64,000 bases of DNA from Opitutaceae bacterium (GTDB lineage: Bacteria > Verrucomicrobiota > Verrucomicrobiia > Opitutales > Opitutaceae): contig JAIXWF010000015.1 in the NCBI GenBank assembly GCA_027482185.1, positions 124,001 to 188,000 of the forward strand, in the 5' to 3' direction. Below, in pieces: positions 48,254 to 56,012 of this stretch (position 1 is its first letter; each line of letters starts with the position of its first letter). Both the position numbers and the translations under genes were made by a program. The notes under the pieces are model-generated. The model made no database searches. It had not been told where the DNA came from and saw only the letters and a list, made by a program, of their open reading frames with translations.

Positions 48254-48379
48254 GCACCTAACACCAAGCAAACCGTTGAACTACACCAAGAGAGACGCGG
48301 TCGTCTTCGTTTCGTTCAACTTTCGGGACGAAATGTGCGGCCGTAACCGTTTTGTCACCCGCCGCCCCCGCCCGGCCGC

Positions 48380-49906
48380 CTACTTTGCGGCCTTCTTCGC
48401 CCCCGCCTTGGCCCCGGGCAACTGGGTCTGGCGCGGGTCCTGGGCCGCGTAATCGGCGTCGGTCGGACCGCCGCCAAACTGTTGCCAATAAAGCTCTTTG
48501 AACGGATTCAGCTTCGGACCGACCGCCTGCTCGTTGACCATGCCGGGGCGGACCGAAGCCCACCAGGCATCGTAGGCCGCGGCGAGTTTCGCGACCGTTT
48601 CGGAATTCTGCCCCGCCACGTCGATTTTTTCTCCAGGATCGGCCTGCAGATCGAACAATTGCCAGGCCGGCTTCGCGCCGCCGGCGTCCGAAACCAAGTG
48701 CCAGCGCGGCGAACGCACCGCGCCCTTCGCAAACTTGGCCAGATCGGGATCCGAGAAACGCGGCCAGCGCCCGACGTGCGTGAAGAGCAGGCGTTCGGGC
48801 CACGCAACATTTTCGCCTTTCAGCAACGGCCACAGGCTGCGGCCCTCGACCTGCGCGGCGGTGCGGGCGTCGAGCTTGGCGCCGACGATCTCGGCCAGCG
48901 TCGGGAAAAAATCGAGGTGCGCCGCGAGCTCGGGCACGTCGCGCGGCGCGATCTTGCCGGGCCAGCGCCAAAACGAATTCGCCCGCGTGCCGCCGAGGTA
49001 CGGCGTGCCCTTCTGCGCGCGCATGCCGGCGTTGAACACGCGCGTGCCCGCCGTGCCGCCGTTGTCGTTCATGAAAATCACGAGGGTGTTCTCCCGCAGG
49101 CCCAGCGCGTCGAGGCGCGCGAGCAGGCGGCCGACGTTCTCGTCGATGTTGTGCACCATGCCGAAGAAGTGGGCGACGTCGCGGCTGGGCGTCTTGTCCG
49201 CGTAGAGCGCGGCGTCCTCGGGCCGCGCGGTGTAGGGCGAGTGCGGCGCGTTGAGGGCGATGTAGGCGAAGAACGGCCGCGTGCCCCGCGCCGTCTCGAT
49301 CCACCGCGTCGCCTGCGCGAAGAACACGTCGGTGCAAAAGCCCTGCGTGCGCACGAAGCGGCCGTTGTGCAGAATCGCGGGATCGAAGTAGGTGTTGCCG
49401 GGGGCGTCGCCGCAGGAACCCGGGTACGTCTGCCCGATGCCGCCGCCGCCGTGGATGAACACTTCGTCGAAGCCGCGCCGCTCCGGCCGGTACTCCGCCT
49501 CGTCGCCGAGATGCCATTTCCCGAAGATGCCCGTCGTGTAGCCGGCGCGCTGCAGCACCTGCGCGAGCGTCGTGGCGTCGAGGGTCAGGCGCTCGCGTTC
49601 GAAGATCGTGTGCGTGATCCCGTTCCTGAATTCGTGCCGCCCGGTGAAGAGCGCGGACCGCGTCGGCGCGCAAGTCGGGCTGACGTGGAAATCCGTGAAC
49701 CGCGCGCTTTCGCCCCGCAGCCGGTCGAGGTGCGGCGTGCGCAGCACGGGATTCCCGTGCGCCGAGATATCGCCGTAGCCTTGGTCGTCGGTCAGGACGA
49801 AGAGGATGTTCGGCGGCGCCGCGCGCAACGCCGGCGACGGCAACGCGGACATTCCGCCCACGGCAAGGGCGGCCCACACAACGATCGTGGCGAAACGGGA
49901 TTTCAT
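48380..49906 (-). CDS. secreted type I sulfatase (arylsulfatase family)
   Basis: A 508-residue sulfatase. Signal peptide 1-29 (SPALRA). The N-terminal metal-binding core is NILFVLTDDQGYGDISAHGN. The formylglycine site is SPTCAPTRSALFTGR (C-x-P-T-R), whose Cys must be oxidised by a formylglycine-generating enzyme. GIFGKWHLGDEAEY, YIALNAPHSPY and VIFMNDNGGTAGTRVFNAGM (metal-binding Asp-Asn) complete the set. The ending AGAKAGAKKAAK is Lys/Ala-rich. It should remove sulfate from an ester, probably in a sulfated polysaccharide. It is divergent from a second sulfatase gene (144 bp between starts). Confidence 0.93.
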   Translation of the reverse strand: MKSRFATIVVWAALAVGGMSALPSPALRAAPPNILFVLTDDQGYGDISAHGNPVLRTPHLDRLRGESARFTDFHVSPTCAPTRSALFTGRHEFRNGITHTIFERERLTLDATTLAQVLQRAGYTTGIFGKWHLGDEAEYRPERRGFDEVFIHGGGGIGQTYPGSCGDAPGNTYFDPAILHNGRFVRTQGFCTDVFFAQATRWIETARGTRPFFAYIALNAPHSPYTARPEDAALYADKTPSRDVAHFFGMVHNIDENVGRLLARLDALGLRENTLVIFMNDNGGTAGTRVFNAGMRAQKGTPYLGGTRANSFWRWPGKIAPRDVPELAAHLDFFPTLAEIVGAKLDARTAAQVEGRSLWPLLKGENVAWPERLLFTHVGRWPRFSDPDLAKFAKGAVRSPRWHLVSDAGGAKPAWQLFDLQADPGEKIDVAGQNSETVAKLAAAYDAWWASVRPGMVNEQAVGPKLNPFKELYWQQFGGGPTDADYAAQDPRQTQLPGAKAGAKKAAK

Positions 49907-50050
49907 GGCGGGGCGGGGTTGGCGCGGAAGGAATTTTCCGCCGCCGGCATCGAAACTCAGCCCGCCCCCGCCGCGGGCGCGAGCCCGGAGTCCGGATTTT
50001 GAACGTTGTCTGCCGGCGTGGGGCGGCGCACAAACCCGCACCCCCACCCC

Positions 50051-51511
50051 ATGAAATTCCCTTCCGGCAATTTTCGTTTTCCGGCGCTGCTGTCCGTTCT
50101 CGCCCTCTTGGTCCTGCGCGTCGCGGCCGCCGACCTGCCTTCGCGGCCGCATATCGTCTTCGTCATGGCCGACGACATGGGCTGGGGCGAAACAAGCTAC
50201 AACGGCCACCCGCTGCTGAAGACGCCGCACCTCGACGCGATGGCCGCGGCGGGACTGCGTTTCGATCGCTTCTACGCCGGGGCGCCCAATTGCTCGCCCA
50301 CGCGCGCGACGGTCATGACCGGCCGCAGCAACGACCGCACCGGCGTCGAGAACCACGGCTTCGCGCTCCGCCGCCAGGAGAAGACGCTGCCCGCCGCCCT
50401 CCGCGCCGCCGGCTACGTCACGGGTCACTTCGGCAAATGGCATCTCAACGGCTACCGCGGTCCCGGCGCGCCGATTCTCGGCACCGACACGCACCACCCC
50501 GGCGCTTTCGGTTTCGACGAATGGCTGTCGGTCACGAATTTCTTCGACCGCGACCCGCTGCTCAGCCGCCAGGGCAAGATCGAGGAATTCAAGGGCGACT
50601 CGTGCGAGGTCGTCGTGGCCGAGGCGCTGACGTTCCTCCGCCGCCATCGCGACGGCGGCAAACCCACGTTCAGCGTGATCTGGTTCGGCTCGCCGCACGC
50701 GCCGTTCAACGCCGTCGCCGAAGACAAGGCCGCGTTCGCCGACCTAGCGCCGCTCTCGCAGAACCACTACGGCGAACTCGTCGCCCTCGACCGCAGCATT
50801 GGCAACCTGCGCCGCGGCCTGCGCGAACTCGGCCTCGCCGAGCAAACGCTGCTCGTGTTCTGCAGCGACAACGGCGGCCTCCCGGAAATCCAACCTTCCA
50901 CCGTCGGCGGGCTCCGTGGTTTCAAGAGTTCCGTTTACGAAGGCGGACTGCGGGTGCCAGCGATCTTCGAATGGCCGGGCGTCATCGCCGCCGGCCGCCG
51001 CACGGGCTACCCCGCCGGCACCGTCGATCTTTTTCCCACCGTCGCCGCGCTCGTGAAACTTCCGGCCGCCGCGATGCTCGCTCCCGTCGACGGCAGCAGC
51101 CTCCTGCCGCTCTTCGCCGCCGAACCGGCCCGCCGCGAAAAGGCGTTGCCGTTCCGCCATCAACGCCGCGGCGCCTGGATCGAGTCGCAGTACAAACTCG
51201 TCACGCTGAACGTGAACGCCGACACCTACGAACTCTACGACCTCCTCGCCGATCCCGGCGAAAAGACGAACCTCGCCGCGGAGAAACCGGAAGTGCTCGC
51301 CCGCTTAAAAGCGGACTTCCGGAAATGGAACGACTCCGTCAACGCCAGCGTCGCCGGCGCCGATTATCCGGAAGGCAAATTGCTCCCCGGCGATCCGGCC
51401 TCGCGCGACTGGCAGACGGCGCCGGAGTACGCGACCTACCTCGCCGCCTGGGCCAACCGCCCCGAGTTGCAGCCCGCGCCCGCGAAGCAGGCGAAAAAGA
51501 AAAAGCAGTAA
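50051..51511 (+). CDS. secreted type I sulfatase, second copy
   Basis: A 486-residue sulfatase. Signal peptide 1-27 (RVAAA). Metal site in IVFVMADDMGWGETSYNGHP, formylglycine site in GAPNCSPTRATVMTGRSND (C-x-P-T-R), then GHFGKWHLNGYRG and LLVFCSDNGGLPEIQPS. The C-terminal GADYPEGKLLPGDP to the end carries a KQAKKKKQ tail. It differs from the neighbouring sulfatase in the middle domain, so the two are probably paralogues with different substrates. Divergent from it with 144 bp between the ATGs, so one regulator could control both. A 24-bp perfect palindrome begins five bases after its stop codon. Confidence 0.93.
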   Translation: MKFPSGNFRFPALLSVLALLVLRVAAADLPSRPHIVFVMADDMGWGETSYNGHPLLKTPHLDAMAAAGLRFDRFYAGAPNCSPTRATVMTGRSNDRTGVENHGFALRRQEKTLPAALRAAGYVTGHFGKWHLNGYRGPGAPILGTDTHHPGAFGFDEWLSVTNFFDRDPLLSRQGKIEEFKGDSCEVVVAEALTFLRRHRDGGKPTFSVIWFGSPHAPFNAVAEDKAAFADLAPLSQNHYGELVALDRSIGNLRRGLRELGLAEQTLLVFCSDNGGLPEIQPSTVGGLRGFKSSVYEGGLRVPAIFEWPGVIAAGRRTGYPAGTVDLFPTVAALVKLPAAAMLAPVDGSSLLPLFAAEPARREKALPFRHQRRGAWIESQYKLVTLNVNADTYELYDLLADPGEKTNLAAEKPEVLARLKADFRKWNDSVNASVAGADYPEGKLLPGDPASRDWQTAPEYATYLAAWANRPELQPAPAKQAKKKKQ

Positions 51512-51515
51512 GGCG

Positions 51516-51539
51516 GCCGGCGCCCGGCCGGGCGCCGGC
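51516..51539 (+). terminator. 24-bp perfect palindrome after the sulfatase gene
   Basis: GCCGGCGCCCGG (51516-51527) is followed directly by its reverse complement CCGGGCGCCGGC (51528-51539). The RNA would form a very stable hairpin, but without a T-run. It sits four bases after the stop codon, so it may act as a 3'-end stabiliser or terminator for both directions. Confidence 0.55.
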
Positions 51540-51540
51540 A

Positions 51541-51568
51541 GTTGAAGGTTGAAAGTTGAGGGTTGAGA
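51541..51568 (+). repeat. four tandem heptamers GTTGA(A/G)(A/G)
   Basis: GTTGAAG, GTTGAAA, GTTGAGG and GTTGAGA run head to tail from 51541 to 51568. Reverse complements of the unit (CTCTCAACTCTCA, 51634-51646; CTCAACT, 51658) lie 70-90 bp further on, so the tract could fold back on itself. It sits between convergent genes. Confidence 0.75.
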
Positions 51569-51677
51569 GATCGATCGGCCGAGCCACGGACATCGCAACC
51601 GAAAGCAGAGAGCCGACGAACCCAACGGTTTTGCTCTCAACTCTCAGCCAAGCCCCCCTCAACTGCATGATCCCGGC

Positions 51678-54533
51678 TCACTCCTCGCCGGGTTCGCCGC
51701 AGACGATCAGCCGCAGCGCCTCGAGCCGCAGCCGGGCCTGCGCGATCGCGGTGCGCGTCTGGGACGCCTGTTCGCGCGCGAGCGCCACTTCCTCGGGGCG
51801 CACGTGGTCGTTGAGTTTCCGCAAGTCCGCGAGCCGCTGCACCTCGGCCCCGAGCAACGTGTCGGCCCGCAGCGTCGCCTCGCGGCGCAGCTTCGCCGTG
51901 GCCGCCTCGGCCAGTTCCGTCGCCCCTTCGATCAGGGTCTTCAGCACGGCACCGTTGAAACCCGGCCGTTCGAGAAAACGGTGCAGATCGGCATCCTCGA
52001 CGTCGGCCGCCAGCCGCGCCGCCTCGAACTCCGGCGTCCGGTCGTCGCCGCGCAGGTCGGTCACGACCCGGATCGGCGTCGGGGCGAGGAAACGGTCCAC
52101 GTGCCAGCGCGTGTCCGCCACCGGCTCGAGCACATAGATCGCCTCGAGCAACAGGTCGGGCTCGTCCGCCTCGAGCCGCGCAAACGCCGTCGTGCCCGCT
52201 TTGGCCTCGAGCAGCAGGTCGATCGCATCCTCGACCAGCGCATGGTCGGCCGAGAGGAAACGGATATCCTCGCGCGCGATCGCGCGCTTGCGGTCGAAGG
52301 TCGCCAGCATCCCGTCGGCGGGGATCGAGGGGAAGCCTTCGATGTAGGCATGGCTCGGGTCGAGGTGCAAGTCGCCTTCCTCGTGCTCGCGGATCCGCAC
52401 GCCGAAGTGGTCGAGCAGATCGATCAGGAACGCGCGCAGCCCGGGATCGGCTTCCGCCGCGCGGATGCGCGCGATCGTCCGCTCGGCCTGGGCGCGGTTG
52501 CACGACGCCAGCTCGAGCAGGCGGTCGCGGCCGCGCTCGAGTTTCTCCCGCAGCTCGGCGCGGAACGCCGCCGTCTCCGCGACCAGCGCCGCGAGCCCGG
52601 CCCGGGCCGGCGCGCCGTCGCCGTACCGCGCGGCCAACGCGAGCAGCGCCTCGAGGAAGCGCTCGCGGTAGACGTTGCCGCCGTGCAGCGGCTGCTCGAA
52701 CGCGTCCAAGCCGCGGTGATACCACTCGGCCACCGCTTCCTCGGCGCTGCCCGCCAGGTACGGCACGTGGATCCGGATCGGCTGCGTCTGCCCGATGCGG
52801 TCGAGCCGGCCGATGCGCTGCTCGAGCAGGCCCGGATTCAGCGGCAGATCGAACAGCACAAGGTGGTGCGCGAACTGGAAATTGCGGCCCTCACTGCCGA
52901 TCTCGGAGCAGATCAGCAGCTGCGCGCCGTCCGGCTCCGCGAACCACGCCGCGTTCCGGTCCCGTTGCACCAACGGCAGGCCTTCGTGAAACAGCCCCGT
53001 CTTCAACGCCGCCTTCTCCTGCAGCGCGGCTTCGATCGCCGCCACCTTGCGCTGCGATTTGCAGATCAGGAGGACCTTCGCCGGTTTCTGCGCGAGCAAA
53101 AAGCCGACGAGCCATTCGATCCGCGGATCGTCCCGGAATGAATACCGCAGCGCGTCGTCGCCGCCCGTTTCCTCCGCCTTCAGCTCGCGCGCGACCCGCG
53201 CCAGCAGCGTCAGGTTGCCGCCCGCGTCGAGCGGCACGGGACAATAGTGGCGTTGCGGAAATCCCGTCATCGCCGCGCGGGTGTTGCGGAACACCACGCG
53301 CCCCGGCCCATGCTGGTCGAGCAGCGAGCGCAGCAGCGCCTCGCGCGCCCCGGCCTTGCCCGCGGCCACCGCCGCGAGGTGTTCCTCCAGCCGCGCGGGA
53401 TCCTTTCCGAAAATCCGCCGCAGGGCCGCCGCATCCGCCGCGTCCAGCGGGCGTTCGCCCACGATCTTCTCGGCCACGCCGGCCACGGCGCCGTAACCGG
53501 CCGCCTCCGCCGTGAACGCCTCGAGGTCCCGGTAGCGGTCCGGATCCAGCAGCCGCAGCCGCGCGAAATGTCCCGCCAGCCCGAGCTGCGTCGGCGTCGC
53601 CGTCAGCAGGAGCAGGCCCGGCGTGCGCTGCGCCAGCAGTTCGACCAACCGGTAGCCCGGGCTCGCCGCCTCGGGACTCCACTCGAGGTGATGCGCTTCG
53701 TCGACCACGACGACGTCCCAGCCCGCCGCCACCGCCTGCGCCGCGCGCTCGGCGTTGCCCGCAAGGTAGTCCGTGCTCGCGAGCGCGAGTTGGCTGGCAA
53801 GAAACGGATTCTGGCCCGGATCGCTCTGCTCGCAGGCGAGGCAACGGGGTTCGTCGTAGATGCTGAACCAAAGGTTGAAGCGCCGCAGCAGTTCGACGAA
53901 CCACTGGTGCGTCAGCGATTCCGGCACGAGGATGAGCACGCGTTTCGCCTGCCCGACCGCCAGCAGGCGCTGCAAGATCAGGCAGGCCTCGATGGTTTTG
54001 CCCAAGCCGACTTCGTCGGCGAGCAGCACGCGCGGCACCTGCCGCGACGACACTTCCTGCAAAATGTAGAGTTGGTGCGGGATCAGTTCGAGCCGCCCGC
54101 CGAGGAACCCCCGAACTTCCGACTGCCGGATGCGCGCGAGCATCTGCCGCGCCCGGTACCGCAGGTCGAACACCTCGCCGGGCTCGGTTTGCCCGGCCAG
54201 GAGACGTTCGTCCGGTAGATCGAAACTCGTGACATCCGAGATCTCGTCCTCGCGCACGCGCCGGCCCGCGCCGGCATAGACGAGCAGGCCGCCCTGTTCC
54301 TCGACCGCCTCGATCACCAGCGGGGCGCCTTGCCGCGGTGTCACCGTTTCGCTGACCCGGAATTGCACGCGTTTGAGCACCGCGGTGCCGAGGGCGTAGA
54401 GGCGTTTCTCGCCGGTGGCGGGAAACTCGACGGCGATGCGGCGCGCCGCCGGATCGACGGCCGTCACCCGGCCCAAGCCCAATTCGGGTTCGCGTTCGCT
54501 GAGGCAACGTTGGCCGACGGTTCCCAATGACAT
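51678..54533 (-). CDS. rapA: RapA/HepA RNA polymerase-associated SNF2 ATPase
   Basis: A 951-residue Swi2/Snf2 protein. The N-terminal Tudor-like domains (about 1-125) start with VGQRCLSEREPELGLGRVT. The ATPase core follows: LIPHQLYILQEV, LLADEVGLGKTIEACLILQR (Walker A), LILVPESLTHQWFVELLRRF, VVVVDEAHHLEW (DEAH), LLLLTATPTQLG, LLICSEIGSEGRNFQFAHHL and QRIGRLDRIGQTQPI (motif VI). Length, N-terminal layout and the RLDRIGQ pattern fit E. coli RapA (968 residues), which recycles RNA polymerase stalled after transcription. The C-terminal 300 residues align in outline with the RapA-specific region. It ends in a short intergenic repeat tract, convergent with the sulfatase gene. Confidence 0.93.
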   Translation of the reverse strand: MSLGTVGQRCLSEREPELGLGRVTAVDPAARRIAVEFPATGEKRLYALGTAVLKRVQFRVSETVTPRQGAPLVIEAVEEQGGLLVYAGAGRRVREDEISDVTSFDLPDERLLAGQTEPGEVFDLRYRARQMLARIRQSEVRGFLGGRLELIPHQLYILQEVSSRQVPRVLLADEVGLGKTIEACLILQRLLAVGQAKRVLILVPESLTHQWFVELLRRFNLWFSIYDEPRCLACEQSDPGQNPFLASQLALASTDYLAGNAERAAQAVAAGWDVVVVDEAHHLEWSPEAASPGYRLVELLAQRTPGLLLLTATPTQLGLAGHFARLRLLDPDRYRDLEAFTAEAAGYGAVAGVAEKIVGERPLDAADAAALRRIFGKDPARLEEHLAAVAAGKAGAREALLRSLLDQHGPGRVVFRNTRAAMTGFPQRHYCPVPLDAGGNLTLLARVARELKAEETGGDDALRYSFRDDPRIEWLVGFLLAQKPAKVLLICKSQRKVAAIEAALQEKAALKTGLFHEGLPLVQRDRNAAWFAEPDGAQLLICSEIGSEGRNFQFAHHLVLFDLPLNPGLLEQRIGRLDRIGQTQPIRIHVPYLAGSAEEAVAEWYHRGLDAFEQPLHGGNVYRERFLEALLALAARYGDGAPARAGLAALVAETAAFRAELREKLERGRDRLLELASCNRAQAERTIARIRAAEADPGLRAFLIDLLDHFGVRIREHEEGDLHLDPSHAYIEGFPSIPADGMLATFDRKRAIAREDIRFLSADHALVEDAIDLLLEAKAGTTAFARLEADEPDLLLEAIYVLEPVADTRWHVDRFLAPTPIRVVTDLRGDDRTPEFEAARLAADVEDADLHRFLERPGFNGAVLKTLIEGATELAEAATAKLRREATLRADTLLGAEVQRLADLRKLNDHVRPEEVALAREQASQTRTAIAQARLRLEALRLIVCGEPGEE

Positions 54534-54631
54534 GGCGCGATGACGGCGGACGCGCCGCGGGTTTCAACCGTGAACACCGGGGCTGGAAGTCCTCCGCGAC
54601 CGGAGACCCGGCCGAACCGCCGGATTTGGGC

Positions 54632-54668
54632 AAAAAAAGAGCCCGCCGTGTACCCCTACACGGCGGGC
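54632..54668 (-). terminator. strong intrinsic terminator with no upstream protein gene
   Basis: GCCCGCCGTGTA (54641-54652) pairs perfectly with TACACGGCGGGC (54657-54668) over CCCC. On the minus strand it is followed by TCTTTTTTT (54640-54632). It therefore ends a minus-strand transcript arising between here and 55110, where no long ORF exists, so an RNA gene or a leader transcript is implied. It shares its core with the hairpin at 48226. Confidence 0.85.
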
Positions 54669-54714
54669 ATTGCTTTCTTAGTTACCCCAATCCTCCGCTA
54701 AGCGGAGGAACGAG

Positions 54715-54777
54715 ATGAACCATGCGAACCCTGTCCGTTCGCACAAATCTAATCGGCCTCTCTGGATCACCCAGTAG
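54715..54777 (+). CDS. possible 20-codon leader ORF with sequestered Shine-Dalgarno
   Basis: ATG at 54715 is preceded at the correct distance by GGAGG (54704-54708) and encodes a 20-residue peptide, MNHANPVRSHKSNRPLWITQ. The GGAGG lies in the right arm of a perfect hairpin CCTCCGC-TAA-GCGGAGG (54692-54708), so translation would depend on opening it. It could instead be chance. No conservation data were available. Confidence 0.3.
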   Translation: MNHANPVRSHKSNRPLWITQ

Positions 54778-55110
54778 CAAAATCGGCATAGGGTATTAGC
54801 CCCAAGCTCGGCCGCGGCCGAATCGAAGCCCAAAACCCGGCCCCAAGCACGCTGCCGTCCACCCCAAGGAACGACTCATTATCCTATCCCCCAATATCTT
54901 ATAGGATCATAACTCCTTCCCTTCGATCCAAGCCGAACAGGCAACCCCCTCCCCGCACACCGCTCTGCCAACCCATAAGCGGAGCTGAATCGGGATCCTT
55001 CTTTCGCATTTTGCCGGCAAGGCAGGTGCTTTCCGGCCCCGTTCGGGCCGCGATTTCACAATCTCGCTGACAAAAGTCCGGCATCCGCAACGCTGCGCGG
55101 CCGTTGCCCC

Positions 55111-55614
55111 ATGGAAAACGCCGCCGCCCCCACGACCGCGCCCCGGCTTCCTTTGTCAGCGCGGCGGGCGACGCGGGCATTCACGCTGGTGGAGATCATG
55201 ATCGTGGTGGTGATCATCGGCCTGCTGGCCGCCTTGGCCATCCCCGCAATGACCCGCGTGCAACGCAACGCGAAGGTCACGCGCTTCGTCAGCGATCTCC
55301 GAACTTTCTCCCAGGCCTTCGAAGCCCACGCCTCCACCAACGGCGGCTGGCCGCCCGACGGCGTCCCGGGTTCGTTTCCGACCGGCATGACGGGCGACCT
55401 CAAGACCGCGGCGTGGAGCGGCGAGACCTCGCTCGGCGGACGCTGGGATTGGGATTTCCAGCAATTCGGAGTGACGGCCGGCATCTCGGTTCACCGACCG
55501 ACGGCCACCATCGAGCTGCTCAGAGAGGTCGACCGCAAAATCGACGACGGCGATTTGAGCACGGGTAATTTCCGCGAGCGCTCCGACGGCTACATCTACA
55601 TCCTGGAACCGTGA
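55111..55614 (+). CDS. orphan prepilin-like (type IV pilin/pseudopilin) protein
   Basis: A 167-residue protein. A 22-residue leader ends in ATR, then AFTLVEIMIVVVIIGLLAAL, a full prepilin signal with Glu at +5. The soluble part has RFVSDLRTFSQAFEAHASTN, GGWPPDGVPGSFPTGM and a C-terminal GDLSTGNFRERSDGYIYILE, a GspG- or pilin-like layout of moderate length. It lies far from the pseudopilin operon and from the pilT genes, with no secretion or pilus genes beside it. It may be a minor pilin/pseudopilin expressed under separate control. Preceded by a 577-bp non-coding region. Confidence 0.82.
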   Translation: MENAAAPTTAPRLPLSARRATRAFTLVEIMIVVVIIGLLAALAIPAMTRVQRNAKVTRFVSDLRTFSQAFEAHASTNGGWPPDGVPGSFPTGMTGDLKTAAWSGETSLGGRWDWDFQQFGVTAGISVHRPTATIELLREVDRKIDDGDLSTGNFRERSDGYIYILEP

Positions 55615-55627
55615 TTGGTCCGTGCCG

Positions 55628-56005
55628 ATGATCGACCTGCCCGAAGACCCGGCCGGCGTCGTCCAACGCCAACTGGACGCGTACAACGCGAGAGATCTCG
55701 AGCGCCTGCTCGCGGTGTACGCACCCGACGCCGCTCTTTTCGAGCATCCCGACACCTTGCTCGCCCGCGGTACCGCGGAGCTGCGCGCCCGGTTTGCAGT
55801 GCGGCTGGCCGAGCCGAATCTGCACGCCGCGTTGCTGCATCGCACCGTCTGCGGCGCCGTCGTCGTCGACCATGAGTCGGTCACGCGGACCTTCCCCGAG
55901 GGTCCGGGTACGCTCGAGCTCGTGATGATCTACGAGGTGCGGGCCGGTCGCATCGCGCGGGCCTGGAGCATCGTCGGCGCCAAGCGGCTCGCCGCCCCGG
56001 CGTAA
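55628..56005 (+). CDS. NTF2/SnoaL-like protein
   Basis: A 125-residue protein with the SnoaL/NTF2-like cone fold pattern: VVQRQLDAYNARDLERLLAV, YAPDAALFEHPDTLLARG, TAELRARFAVRLAEP, then a strand-rich end with VMIYEVRAGRIARAWSIVG. Proteins of this fold include ketosteroid isomerases, polyketide cyclases and many non-catalytic binding proteins; the small DUF-type members like this one have no known substrate. An in-frame GTG six bases upstream (55622) could be the start instead. It is 13 bp after the prepilin gene and may be co-transcribed with it. Confidence 0.75.
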   Translation: MIDLPEDPAGVVQRQLDAYNARDLERLLAVYAPDAALFEHPDTLLARGTAELRARFAVRLAEPNLHAALLHRTVCGAVVVDHESVTRTFPEGPGTLELVMIYEVRAGRIARAWSIVGAKRLAAPA

Positions 56006-56012
56006 AGGCCGG

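Larger units (their letters stand above)
48056..48379. other. convergent intergenic region with hairpin and repeats
   Basis: 324 bp between the convergent Suv3-type gene and the sulfatase gene. It contains a pyrimidine-rich stretch with a direct repeat (48106-48132) and a strong 12-bp hairpin (48226-48253); both are listed separately. The remainder, about 48254-48379, has no ORF of note. No promoter is expected because both genes end here. Confidence 0.6.
54534..55110. other. 577-bp non-coding region with hairpins and possible structured RNA
   Basis: Between the divergent rapA and prepilin-like genes. It holds a strong minus-strand terminator at 54632-54668 although no protein gene precedes it on that strand, an SD-containing hairpin (54692-54708) with a 20-codon ORF on the plus strand, an inverted repeat ATCCTAT/ATAGGAT near 54890-54908, and a hairpin CGGCCC/GGGCCG around 55035-55050. 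The promoter for 55111 must lie here. No known RNA family signature (RNase P, tmRNA, SRP, 6S) was seen. Confidence 0.6.

Noticed and set aside
48240-48300. CACCTAAC/GTTAGGTG-like sequence near the hairpin as an integron attC site
   Set aside because: No second pairing core site, no extrahelical bases and no integrase or gene cassettes nearby.
48258-48300. GGTGTAGTTCAACGG on the minus strand as a tRNA-like element
   Set aside because: Only a D-arm-like stretch; no anticodon stem, T arm or acceptor pairing could be completed.
51541-51670. Heptamer repeats as a CRISPR array
   Set aside because: Units are seven bases without spacers and no cas genes are present anywhere in the window.
54640-55080. 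Minus-strand RNA as tmRNA, RNase P, SRP or 6S RNA
   Set aside because: None of the conserved sequences (tmRNA T arm with CCA, RNase P GGAAAGTCC, SRP tetraloop helix) was found.
54899-55180. 93-codon minus-strand frame ending in the non-coding region
   Set aside because: Overlaps the well-supported prepilin gene on the other strand and has no recognisable protein features.
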